Shown one piece after another: positions 8,653 through 16,363 of a DNA stretch of 64,000 nucleotides. The first letter of the stretch is position 1. The number at the start of each line of letters is the position of its first letter. The notes under the pieces are model-generated. The model saw only the letters and a list, made by a program, of their open reading frames with translations. It made no database searches and was not told the DNA's origin. This stretch comes from Roseitalea porphyridii (lineage in GTDB: Bacteria; Pseudomonadota; Alphaproteobacteria; Rhizobiales; Rhizobiaceae), in assembly GCF_004331955.1 (NCBI RefSeq), contig NZ_CP036532.1, positions 1,178,001 through 1,242,000 of the forward strand. The letters are read 5' to 3'. The translations under genes and the position numbers were made by a program.

Positions 8653-9813
8653 TTATAGCGAGTTAGCCGTGTTTGCGGCTTCGGCTCGGATTGCATCCAG
8701 AAGCGGAAGATCGGAGCGCATCTGGTTTAGGATTAGGTCGGCATCGGAACCGAACCGTGCGCTGACAATCGCAGTCGCTCTGTGCCGTAGGTCCGCTCCG
8801 GTCGTCCAGACCAGCCGCTTCTTCAGCAGACTGCTATCGGCATAGAACAGCAGCAATCCGAAAACCGAGCGCCGCTCATCGACAGCGATGTGATTGCGGA
8901 CAAGGCGCGCCGTTTCAGATGGTCCTTGCAGGAACCGGCGCATCGCCCATTGCCCCTCGCGCGTGAACTGATCAAGGGCGAACAACGGAATTCCGAACGC
9001 GTCGTCAGTCTTGAGCGGCGGAATGGCATCGTCCCGCACTTGCCATCTTGGCGCTTGTGGGGATGGGCAGGTGATGTCCCCCACGTCGTCAAGCGAGCGC
9101 CAATCTGCAAGAAGCAGGGGAATGAAAGCGCAGATGATCTCGCCCGTCTTGGCATATCCGGCCCGAGCGATCTCGACCAGCGTATGCGGCCAACCCAAAT
9201 CGATCATCAGATCAAATGTGGCCTTTGGTTGCCCTCGTCTGACGGGTAAACCGGTCACGCCCTTTTGTTGCGTACCCAACGCCAGCCACAGTGCAGAGGT
9301 ACGTTCTTCGATAGGTATTTGGCTATCCATCACGCAGGCCATCAGGTCGGGCAGCGGCCAATCGAACCTCTCTTGCATGAAGCGGCTAATCTCCGATGAA
9401 CCTTCAATTGTTGTATAGCTATCGTCACTGGCTCGACATTTGGGTGACGCGGCCAGTTCCTTCGCCATGAAGTGGACCGCTGTCGCTGCCATTCCCCGCT
9501 GTTCATAGGTTCGACGAAACTGAGTGGCGGCGGTCGCCTGTGCAATCAATTGCAAATTGGCGATGCCGACATCCTCGAAGGCTATGATGAGCAGCCGCCG
9601 CCAAAGGCGATCTGGATCGATGCGCAGCATGTGATCGGCGGCAGCCATTGCCCATTGTGTCTGTCCACGCCGGATCGATTTCTGCAGCAGGCTCGCTGCC
9701 AACCACGGGCTGACCCGCCGATTGAGTGGTCTCGGTGGCGCAGCGCCGGTCGTGCCAGCAAGAGCTGCATCCAGTTCCTGTTTGATGTCGTTGAAAAGCG
9801 CAGTTCGGCCCAC
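8653..9813 (-). CDS. Stand-alone RarA/MgsA C-terminal-domain-like protein
   Basis: 386 residues. GTG start at 9813, fixed by AGGAGGTGA five bases upstream. Residues 38-93 (LAASLLQKSIRRGQ..., FEDVGIANLQLIAQ) match the pattern in RarA/MgsA/WRNIP1 clamp-loader-like ATPases after the AAA+ domain (ALQKS.R, ASEDVGLAD, ALAQA), and AKELAASPK fits the following helix. There is no Walker A or B: the ATPase domain is absent. The rest, 150-386, is unassigned. Its stop lies 22 nt before the frameshifted integrase start, so they form one transcription unit. A role in replication-fork or recombination control of the element is inference. Confidence 0.72.
   Translation of the reverse strand: MGRTALFNDIKQELDAALAGTTGAAPPRPLNRRVSPWLAASLLQKSIRRGQTQWAMAAADHMLRIDPDRLWRRLLIIAFEDVGIANLQLIAQATAATQFRRTYEQRGMAATAVHFMAKELAASPKCRASDDSYTTIEGSSEISRFMQERFDWPLPDLMACVMDSQIPIEERTSALWLALGTQQKGVTGLPVRRGQPKATFDLMIDLGWPHTLVEIARAGYAKTGEIICAFIPLLLADWRSLDDVGDITCPSPQAPRWQVRDDAIPPLKTDDAFGIPLFALDQFTREGQWAMRRFLQGPSETARLVRNHIAVDERRSVFGLLLFYADSSLLKKRLVWTTGADLRHRATAIVSARFGSDADLILNQMRSDLPLLDAIRAEAANTANSL
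9540..9558. repeat. Third copy of the TGCAATCAATTGCA word
   Basis: 19 bases identical to the right arm of the inverted repeat at 8565-8586, here within the RarA-C-like coding region (encoding NLQLIAQ on the minus strand). About 1 kb from the other two copies. Confidence 0.85.
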
Positions 9814-10159
9814 GGTTCACCTCCTGTTTTTCCAGGGGGCAGACCAAATCGGGCGATCCCATCATTATCGTAGCTGATGGCGGGCGGGAACCAAGCGGAA
9901 AGCGCGCGATAAGGCCATGTTTGTACTTCCATTGTCGCACTGAAAATTCCATTCAAAACAATGACTAGACCGACCTTTTTTGTATTCTGACGCGAGTGCG
10001 AAGAATGGGTACACAATCGCTGTGCACCTCCTCCAACCGGGAAATCTGTACCTTTGAGTGCCTCCGGTTTGCCGCCAACATGCGGCTGATCTCACGCAAG
10101 AAGTCGCGTGTACGACTTCCGACACCAATTTGTATGTGTTGAGAGAGCCGGTTTATGGC
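9814..10159. other. Non-coding gap between the Rep-like and RarA-C-like genes
   Basis: 346 bases with no credible gene. The left end holds the Shine-Dalgarno AGGAGGTGA for the gene starting at 9813. A lower-GC stretch at about 9940-9990 is a plausible promoter or origin-proximal region for the minus-strand genes, but no clear -35/-10 pair or iteron set was found. Confidence 0.4.
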
Positions 10160-11098
10160 TCAAAGATGGATGTACTTCGGCTTGAGCAGCACGATGTTAT
10201 ATTGGTCAAGAACTTTCGGCCAATCCTCCCAGAGGGCCTCGAACTCAGCGTCGGCACTGCCTTGGCTCTTGAGAGCCTTCCTTAGGATGTTGCGATCGGG
10301 TTTCGGCAGTTCCGAAAGGCCCCGATTGATACCGCGAAGTCGCAAACTGTCTTCGATCTGCTGCTTGTAAGGGCTGGGCGGAAGACAATCGAGAATGCTG
10401 ACGTGCCATGCTCGAATGCCGCAAAAAGGGTTCTTGAGCGCAATCAGATCAGCACCGAACACGGCCGGATATAGCCGTCTCTCCAGCCGCAAAAGTGGTT
10501 TCTTCTTCGGTGGCTTTTGCTTGTCATACACCACAACCCTAGAACGGTTTGAGGCACCAAAATACTGGGTCTCGGGATAAGAATTGCGATCACCGTATAC
10601 GCCATGCTTTTGCTTACGGCTTGAGCCAAAGAGCAGCTCAGACAACTGGCGGCCTGGCATGTCAATGGCCAAATCCAAGCGCGTGATCTTTCCTTTCCAG
10701 ACAAATGTCTGCCATTCGAAGTTGGTTGAGCTCGCAATGAAAGCTTCCAATTCAATCCAGTCGTGAGGCTCGAAGTTGCTAGGATTGAGCTCAAGCCGAT
10801 AGGTCGGAACACCAGGGGCTTTTGGCCCAGCCTGGAAAAATGCTTTTGCTACCGATGTCTTTCCCTTGAGAGGAGAGTGATTGCTCAGCAGGCCCAACGG
10901 AAAATCGAGCTTTACATCAATGACATAGCGGCTTCCCGGTCGGACCTTTATTCCTGAGAGTTCCTCAATGAAATTGGTGTGCATGAGGTGCTTGATACTG
11001 GCTTGGGCAAACTCGTGGTTAGGTTCATTTGTGCATATGGTGATCCGGTCGATCTTAATCTCTGATTGTAGGATCGTTTGGTTGAGCTGGAAGGACAT
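10160..11098 (-). CDS. Rep_trans-type replication initiator-like protein
   Basis: 312 residues from the ATG at 11098; a longer frame to 11242 would overlap the upstream AlpA gene and is rejected. The central part reads KITRLDLAID (about 145-154), then TQYFGASNRSRVVVYDKQK and LLRLERRL, the order of motifs in Rep_trans (RstA, rolling-circle Rep and MobT-like) proteins: an RxDLA.D strand, a GS/GA...YDK strand and an R.E strand. It would nick or open DNA for element replication or mobilisation. A catalytic Tyr was not assigned. Basic C-terminus. Next to AlpA and integrase, it suggests an integrative element that can replicate or transfer. Confidence 0.6.
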   Translation of the reverse strand: MSFQLNQTILQSEIKIDRITICTNEPNHEFAQASIKHLMHTNFIEELSGIKVRPGSRYVIDVKLDFPLGLLSNHSPLKGKTSVAKAFFQAGPKAPGVPTYRLELNPSNFEPHDWIELEAFIASSTNFEWQTFVWKGKITRLDLAIDMPGRQLSELLFGSSRKQKHGVYGDRNSYPETQYFGASNRSRVVVYDKQKPPKKKPLLRLERRLYPAVFGADLIALKNPFCGIRAWHVSILDCLPPSPYKQQIEDSLRLRGINRGLSELPKPDRNILRKALKSQGSADAEFEALWEDWPKVLDQYNIVLLKPKYIHL

Positions 11099-11199
11099 GG
11101 TTTTTGCTCTTATTGAGGCTTTAAGACGAAAAGTTCGAAACAGCGGTCGCAGAGGCCCTCGACTGGACGCCAGCGGTTGGCGCCAATTCAAATGATCGA

Positions 11200-11400
11200 T
11201 CAGGCATTTTCGGTCGGTGCTTTGCAGTCGTTCTCGAGCCAATCGTCCAACTCACTGCGGACGTACAGCACGACGCGGGAGCCAAATTTGCGATACGGCG
11301 GCCCGTCGCCGCGCATTCGCATTTTTGCAAGTACGGAATTGGAAACGCCCAGATAGCGGGCCGCTTCTTTGGCGCGAAGATATCTCTGATTATCGGTCAT
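11200..11400 (-). CDS. AlpA/excisionase-like helix-turn-helix protein
   Basis: 66 residues: YLRAKEAARYLGVSNSVLAK, then PPYRKFGSRVVLYVRSELDDWL, the classic winged-helix pattern of AlpA/MerR-like excisionase proteins. AGGAGGACC precedes the ATG at 11400 at correct spacing. Such proteins steer integrase toward excision or activate int. Lies between integrase (upstream) and the Rep-like gene (downstream). Confidence 0.85.
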   Translation of the reverse strand: MTDNQRYLRAKEAARYLGVSNSVLAKMRMRGDGPPYRKFGSRVVLYVRSELDDWLENDCKAPTENA

Positions 11401-11465
11401 AGACGGTCCTCCTAATTTTGGGTGAGGACAGTCTGACTTGGTGCGACGGTGGGAAAAGAGGTGAA

Positions 11466-12050
11466 TTAACTGTGAATTCGCCCCTTGACTATTTCTAGTT
11501 TTTCTGAGAGTGCCAGCTGGCGAACGCGGTCGGAAGGGTAGAACTTCTCTTGCAGAGGCTGCTTCTTGATAGCCGTACTCATGCCTCGCACGGACTTCTT
11601 TATGCTGCTTGCGACCGCATAATCATACTTGCGCTCCGCCAGCATCTCGGCTGCCCGCTCAAAGCGGTCGTCATCTTTAAAACCCTCCTGCATGGCCACG
11701 CGTACGGCGACCCACCTCAACAGCTCTAACTCGGATTGCTCATCTTTATTAGGTCGCGGAACGAGCTGAGAAAAAGACCGATTGCCAAAACTGCTCGAAG
11801 CGTCCTTTAGACCCGGCGCAATCCATTGGTGCTTTTTGAAATCGATGCCCGCGTCGGCAATCTGATCGAGCGCACCACGTTCCAACTGGCCTATCCAAAA
11901 GGCTGCAGCATCAAACAGCGCGGCGATCACGCCAATCTTGTAGAACTGATGATATGCGTCTAGGCGCGTGAACGGATTGACGTTGTAGGATACCAAGAGG
12001 CCGAAATGCCCATAGGCTAATGACGGGTGTCGTTCTTCTTTCCTCAGCAT
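11466..12050 (-). CDS. Hypothetical protein in integrase operon
   Basis: 194 residues, no recognised family, no signal or membrane anchor beyond a mildly hydrophobic stretch at 40-56 (IGVIAALFDAAAFWIG). It starts 15 nt after the integrase stop on the same strand, so it is co-transcribed with int. The C-terminal third is Lys-rich (AVASSIKKSVRGMSTAIKKQ). The coding DNA is less GC-rich than the chromosome to the right, consistent with acquired DNA. Confidence 0.65.
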   Translation of the reverse strand: MLRKEERHPSLAYGHFGLLVSYNVNPFTRLDAYHQFYKIGVIAALFDAAAFWIGQLERGALDQIADAGIDFKKHQWIAPGLKDASSSFGNRSFSQLVPRPNKDEQSELELLRWVAVRVAMQEGFKDDDRFERAAEMLAERKYDYAVASSIKKSVRGMSTAIKKQPLQEKFYPSDRVRQLALSEKLEIVKGRIHS

Positions 12051-12065
12051 GAAGCCAAGATGGCT

Positions 12066-13250
12066 TCACTCAGTTGAAATTGCGTAACTGGCCCAGTTCA
12101 TCATGGCACGTCGTCGTTGATCCAGCAGATCAGACCTTGCATAGGCGCGCTCCGTCGCATCGCCTCGCTGATGAGCTAGTGCCTGTTCCGCAACTTCCCA
12201 GGGTACATTGCCGGCTTCGGAACACCAATCGCGGAAAGTGGATCGAAACCCATGCGTGGTGATGTTCACGTAGCCCATGCGGTTGAGCAGCTGACTGAAC
12301 GCCATGTCCGATTGCGGCTTGCTGGTGTGGGGAGATGGGAATATCAGCCTATCATGTAGCCCTTCGCAGCATCTCAAGACCATGATGGCCTCGTCGGACA
12401 ACGGAACGCGATGCTGCCTGCCCATTTTCATACGGTCGGCAGGAACGGTCCAGAGCCGCTGTTCGACATCGATCTCGGACCATTCAGCAAACCGAACTTC
12501 ACCGGATCGCGCGGCCGTCAGGATTGCAAACCGCAGCGCATACGCTGAAACGCTCGTCTGCGCGGCCAACACGGCGTAGAAAACAGGCAGTTGCCGCCAA
12601 GGCAACGCCGGAAAGTGCCGCACTTGCCGTCGGCGTTTGGGGAGAACGTGCGCCACGCCTTGGACCGGATTGGCATCCTTACGAAGCCCTTTGACGATGG
12701 ACCATTCAAACACGACGTTCATACGTTGACGGACGCGGTTGGAGGTTTCGGGCTTGCTTAGCCAGATCGGCAGGAGGATTTCGATGATGTGATCGCTCGT
12801 CACATCGGCAACATGACATTTGCCGATCACTGGAAACGCATATGAGCGCAGCGTGTTGATCCATTGATCGGCGTGTTTCGGGTTACGCCAACTCGGACGG
12901 TTGTGGCGCCAAACCTCATCAGCCACCTTTTCGAATGTGTGTTCGCTATCGTCGCGCTTGCGCTGGTCAATTGGATCATCACCGGCGCGGATGGTCTTCT
13001 TGATCTCAAGGGCTTTAATCCGTGCATCGGCGAGCGTGACCGCGTCAGCCGGGCCGATACCGATATCTCTACGCTTATGGCCAGCGGCGGTGTATCGGAC
13101 GATCCACTGCTTTGATCCGCCCGAACGAACGTGAAGGTAGAGCCCGTTGCCGTCCGAGTAGCGACCGGGCCGGGTCAACTCGCCAACCTGCTTTACCGTC
13201 AGTCCGTTGCGTTTGGGTCCTTGCCCCACAGTTTGTCCCACGAATTCCAT
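12066..13250 (-). CDS. Tyrosine recombinase, P4-type island integrase
   Basis: 394 residues. The N-terminal arm-binding domain (GLTVKQVGELTRPGRYSDGNGLYLHV) is typical of DUF4102 integrases. The core has R248 (TAARSGEVR), H333..R336 (HGFRSTFRDW), H360 (LAHQ) and nucleophile Y370 (ERAYARSD), so it looks active. It catalyses integration and excision of the island, with attachment sites expected beyond one end. It is transcribed leftward as first gene of int-hypothetical. No tRNA gene was found next to it. A short ~160-nt gap separates it from insertion-sequence debris on the right. Confidence 0.93.
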   Translation of the reverse strand: MEFVGQTVGQGPKRNGLTVKQVGELTRPGRYSDGNGLYLHVRSGGSKQWIVRYTAAGHKRRDIGIGPADAVTLADARIKALEIKKTIRAGDDPIDQRKRDDSEHTFEKVADEVWRHNRPSWRNPKHADQWINTLRSYAFPVIGKCHVADVTSDHIIEILLPIWLSKPETSNRVRQRMNVVFEWSIVKGLRKDANPVQGVAHVLPKRRRQVRHFPALPWRQLPVFYAVLAAQTSVSAYALRFAILTAARSGEVRFAEWSEIDVEQRLWTVPADRMKMGRQHRVPLSDEAIMVLRCCEGLHDRLIFPSPHTSKPQSDMAFSQLLNRMGYVNITTHGFRSTFRDWCSEAGNVPWEVAEQALAHQRGDATERAYARSDLLDQRRRAMMNWASYAISTE

Positions 13251-13413
13251 TCCAAGACTGGAGCAAACGGTAGGCTTTGGTGTTCTTTGGGGTCAATTAA
13301 AAGAGCGATTTCAGAATGTTAAAGTGGCATGATCCATGGTAAAGAAACGCCTGTGGATATCCTTCCTCTCCGCCAGCCAGTCCCAGGTCCATTCCGGACA
13401 CATGGGTTACAGT

Positions 13414-13820
13414 TTATTGCCGAGACATAGGTAACACATTTTGTCCGAAGGGGTCTTTGATCGGTTCCAGTCGGCAGGTGTCCTCGTCAAAGTATCCCAG
13501 ATCGTAGCTCATGAAGCTGGCGAGCCAGAGGCGGTCTTCGACCTGACGGATGCCGACCTTCTGTCCTGCAAAGACTGTCGACAGGTTGACCTTTTTGCGC
13601 CTGACGCAGATGCGGCCGCAGCTGGTGGCGGTGACAGTCTTGTCGTGGAAGGGGTAGTCGATCTCCGGCAGCCCGCGATAGGGCCGCGTGTTTTCTTCGT
13701 AGCGCTCGGCGGGGGTCGCCATGCCGAGGCCCTGATGCGGACGTTCGGTGTTGTAGTACTCGATGAAGTCATCGAAACGGCCCTGCTGCTGCAGGACGTT
13801 CTCGCCTGCGGGCTTGGTGG
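13414..13820 (-). pseudogene. 3' remnant of an IS481-type transposase
   Basis: The minus strand encodes ATKPAGENVLQQQGRFDDFI, then EYYNTERPHQGLGMATPAERY and a full C-terminus ending at 13414, which is the rve/DDE tail of IS481-family transposases. The N-terminal two thirds are missing: homology stops near 13820, where the IS6-type element begins. DNA to the left, about 13395-13440, with GGACACATGGGTTACAG, is likely the element's terminal region. Confidence 0.75.
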
Positions 13821-13875
13821 CGTTGTCAAAGGAAACGGCGTTGATCGGGCGAGGGCGGTCTCGTAGCGTTGGGGT

Positions 13876-14611
13876 ATGAGCAAGGCCAACCCGTTTCGCT
13901 ACTTCAAGACATCACCAGAGATCATCCGCCTGGCGGTCATGATGTATGTGCGCTTCCCGCTGTCGCTGCGCAATGTCGAGGACCTGCTGCACGAGCGCGG
14001 CATCGATGTCAGCCATGAGACGGTGCGCTACTGGTGGAACCGGTTCGGGCCGATGTTTGCCGGAGAGATCCGCAAGCGCCGGATTGAAGCGATGCGCTCA
14101 AGCCGCTGCCGCTGGCATCTGGACGAGATGTTCGTGAAGGTGAATGGCGAGACTTGCTATCTGTGGCGTGCCGTTGACCACGAAGGCGAAGTGCTGGACG
14201 CGGTCGTTACGAAGACGCGTGATCGCAAAGCAGCACTGAAATTGCTGCGAAAACTCCTCAAACGCCATGGCAAGCCCGCGGCCATCGTCACCGACAAGCT
14301 GAAGTCCTATGGCGCGGCGATGCGGGAGCTGGGTATCGACGAAAGCCGTCATGAAACAAGCGGCCGCTGGATCAACAACCGGGCCGAGAACAGCCATCTA
14401 CCGTTACGAAGACGAGAACGGGCGATGCTCCGGTTCCGGCAAATGCGAAGTCTGCAGAAGTTCGCCGCCATCCACGGCTCGGTTTATAACCACCCCCGGG
14501 TCAAGCCCGAGGGCGTGCTTCAATCAGGAACGCCACCTCTACAGCCGATCAAACTTCAAGCAAAACCGCACCGCCGCTCTTGCCGAGTGGCGTCAGCTTC
14601 TGGCGGCATAG
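13876..14611 (+). pseudogene. IS6-family transposase disrupted by a 25-nt insertion
   Basis: Starts MSKANPFRYFKTSPEIIRLA and carries the DDE catalytic residues: D in WHLDEMFVKV, D in IVTDKLKSYGAA and E in NNRAENSHLPLRRRE. After HGSVYNH the frame is broken by 25 extra bases (14494-14518); removing them restores FNQERHLYSRSNFKQN and the normal end EWRQLLAA at 14611. The unrepaired frame runs on to 14829 with no homology. No clear right terminal repeat was found, and the element cuts into a traG fragment. Confidence 0.85.
14494..14518. repeat. 25-nt GC palindromic insertion in IS6 transposase
   Basis: Contains CCCGGGTCAAGCCCGAGGG, a near-palindrome of the CCCGGGTCAAG...type that is scattered widely in rhizobial genomes. 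The second IS6 copy at 36704 lacks it at the same point, so it is an insertion here rather than part of the element. Confidence 0.75.
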
Positions 14612-14657
14612 GGCAGGGCACGTCCGGCAATCGGAGACTGGTTCGAGTTGGTCTGAC

Positions 14658-14819
14658 AGCTCCATCGCGCCTGAACGTCCCGCGCCCGCGCGCGAGGAGT
14701 TCGCGGCGCTGGACGATGAGCCGGACGACGACGCGCAGCGGGCGAAGCAACTCCGGGACCGGTTCCGGGGCGTGGCGCGTCAGGCCTCGCTCGATCCTGA
14801 AGACGGGATCGAGCTTTGA
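14658..14819 (+). pseudogene. traG: 3' fragment of conjugal coupling protein TraG
   Basis: About 53 codons ending RAKQLRDRFRGVARQASL, then DPEDGIEL and stop. This tail, followed by a ribbon-helix-helix gene, is the usual end of the VirD4-like TraG in Rhizobiales trb regions. Everything upstream is replaced by the IS6 element. Identification is from remembered family sequence and gene order. Confidence 0.55.
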
Positions 14820-14846
14820 GAGGGCCTAGATTTTGAGAGAACCTAG

Positions 14847-15287
14847 ATGAAGAAGGATCGCCTCAACGTCTATTTCGATCCCACACTGGCGGCCGAGCTG
14901 GAAAGTCTCGCGGCGCGCCGAAAGGTGTCCAAGTCGCAGATCGTCGAAGCCGCGCTCGCCTCCTACCTCTCGCCCGACGGCGCCGATCAGCGCGAAGCCG
15001 CCATCGTCCGCCGGCTCGACCGGCTCACCCGCGCCATCGAACGCCTGGAACGCGACGTCACGATCTCCACTGAAGCTGTGGCGCTCTTCGTCAAGTTCTG
15101 GCTCACAACCACGCCGCCGCTGCCCGATGCGATGCGCGATGCCGCCCAGGCGAAGGGCCGTGAACGCTATGAGGGCTTCGTCGAGGCGCTCGGCCGGCGA
15201 CTCGCCAAAGGCAGCACGCTGACGAAGGAGGTATCCCACGAGGCAGCTCCCAACCATGAATCAAAGAGCCCGACAAATGGGGCTTAG
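14847..15287 (+). CDS. Ribbon-helix-helix (CopG-like) protein of a trb conjugation region
   Basis: 146 residues. The N-terminus MKKDRLNVYFDPTLAAELES, then LAARRKVSKSQIVEAALASYL, is a ribbon-helix-helix DNA-binding fold. A helical middle follows (RRLDRLTRAIERLERDVTIS) and an aromatic FVKFWLTTTPPLPD stretch. In Rhizobiales this gene sits between traG and trbB, which is the context here, although both neighbours are fragments. It is intact and may be the only surviving gene of the transfer module; expression would depend on a new promoter. Confidence 0.8.
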   Translation: MKKDRLNVYFDPTLAAELESLAARRKVSKSQIVEAALASYLSPDGADQREAAIVRRLDRLTRAIERLERDVTISTEAVALFVKFWLTTTPPLPDAMRDAAQAKGRERYEGFVEALGRRLAKGSTLTKEVSHEAAPNHESKSPTNGA

Positions 15288-15315
15288 CTTCCTGCGCTCC
15301 GCCATGCGGCGCTAA
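15256..15315 (+). pseudogene. Possible first codons of trbB
   Basis: ATG at 15256 opens a 19-codon frame (MNQRARQMGLSFLRSAMRR) overlapping the end of the ribbon-helix-helix gene. TrbB starts of this group read roughly M..RAR...MLRTA.G. The resemblance ends at a junction near 15305, after which unrelated chromosome begins. Low confidence; gene order is the main support. Confidence 0.3.
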
Positions 15316-15357
15316 TGACCAAAAGGGTCATTGCTCAACTTTTTCAAGCACGCCCTT

Positions 15358-15735
15358 TCATGTTGCGATCGACTGATGCAGCGCGATGCGGTTGCCCTCG
15401 CTGTCCTCGATTTCGGCGACGAAGCCCTGATCGCCGATATCCTTTTTGGAATAGAGCACCTGCGCGCCGTTTTCCGCCGCCAGGGTCAGTGCCCTGTCGA
15501 TGTCGGCAACCGAGAGATAGACGATCGCGCCGGCCTTTGACGGCTCATAGACATCGCCCTTGACCAGCGCGCCGCTTGCGCCGGGCTTGCCCTCGGCATG
15601 CGGGAAGAGCGCCATCTCGTAGCCGTCGATCGTCGCCCGTTCGAGTTCGAAACCGAAGACGGCACTGTAGAAGGCGATCGCCCGGTCGAGGTCGTTTGCC
15701 GGTATCTCGATGTATGAAACGGGATTGGCGGTCAT
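15358..15735 (-). CDS. VOC (glyoxalase-like) family protein
   Basis: 125 residues from MTANPVSYIEIPANDLDRAI, a typical VOC opening (beta strand with possible metal ligand Glu, then DLDRA helix). It continues FYSAVFGFELER and ends DSEGNRIALHQS. Two beta-alpha-beta-beta-beta modules make one small metalloenzyme or binding domain. The substrate cannot be read. An in-frame extension to 15861 has no homology and is ignored. Confidence 0.85.
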   Translation of the reverse strand: MTANPVSYIEIPANDLDRAIAFYSAVFGFELERATIDGYEMALFPHAEGKPGASGALVKGDVYEPSKAGAIVYLSVADIDRALTLAAENGAQVLYSKKDIGDQGFVAEIEDSEGNRIALHQSIAT

Positions 15736-15820
15736 GGGCGGATGTTCAAAGTTGCGTCTCCGGTTCGCAGTGCAGCCTACCGACCGGGTGTTGGAAACCG
15801 GCGATGGCGAAAGCGCGGGG

Positions 15821-16237
15821 TTACAAGACGAGTTGGGTCTGAACCGACAGCGCGATCGCACGTTTGGCCTCGTCCTCGATGGTCGTCTGCCACACCGAAA
15901 CGCGCCTGCCCACCGAAACCGGCAACGCCGTACCGACGAGTCGCGTACCGCTCGCGGCGCGCCCCAGAAAATTCGTCTTGCTCTCGATGGTGATCGTGCC
16001 GGCCGCCCTCTCCGGCCGATTGAGATGGGCGCCGATCGCGGCGAGACAGTCGGCGAAGGCCATCAGCGTGCCGCCATGGGCGCTCTCGCCGATGGTGCAC
16101 AGTTCCGCTCTGACCGTGACCGCACCGACCACCTTTTCCGGCGTCGCCTCGGTCACCTCGAGCCCGATAAGTCGGGCGAACGGCATCGCACGGGCGAAGT
16201 CCGCCTCGGCGAAGTTCGTCATCGCGAAGTCCGGCAT
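15821..16237 (-). CDS. PaaI-family hotdog thioesterase
   Basis: 138 residues from the ATG at 16237, preceded by GGAGG. Hotdog-fold motif HGGTLMAFADCLAAIGA (about residues 53-69) with the helix D/C region typical of PaaI-type acyl-CoA thioesterases, then IESKTNFLGRA and RRVSVWQTTIEDE strands. It hydrolyses an unknown acyl- or aryl-CoA. Diverges from the XRE/MmyB regulator gene beginning at 16364, which may control it. Confidence 0.85.
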   Translation of the reverse strand: MPDFAMTNFAEADFARAMPFARLIGLEVTEATPEKVVGAVTVRAELCTIGESAHGGTLMAFADCLAAIGAHLNRPERAAGTITIESKTNFLGRAASGTRLVGTALPVSVGRRVSVWQTTIEDEAKRAIALSVQTQLVL

Positions 16238-16363
16238 GGCAACCTCCGATCCGCTGTTGTCACGCCCAGTCGGCCCGAACGAGGTACTGGAATCAATAAC
16301 GTCAGGCGTTATGATGCTGCCGAAAGACACGCGCCCGTCTGTCGGGTGGCGGAGGCCAGATCC

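Noticed and set aside
13251-13413. tRNA gene or attachment site beside the P4-type integrase
   Set aside because: No cloverleaf or GTTCGAATC-like T-arm found, and no direct repeat could be paired within the window.
14611-14829. Extended C-terminus of the IS6 transposase
   Set aside because: The extra residues arise only because the 25-nt insertion shifts the frame; they have no homology.
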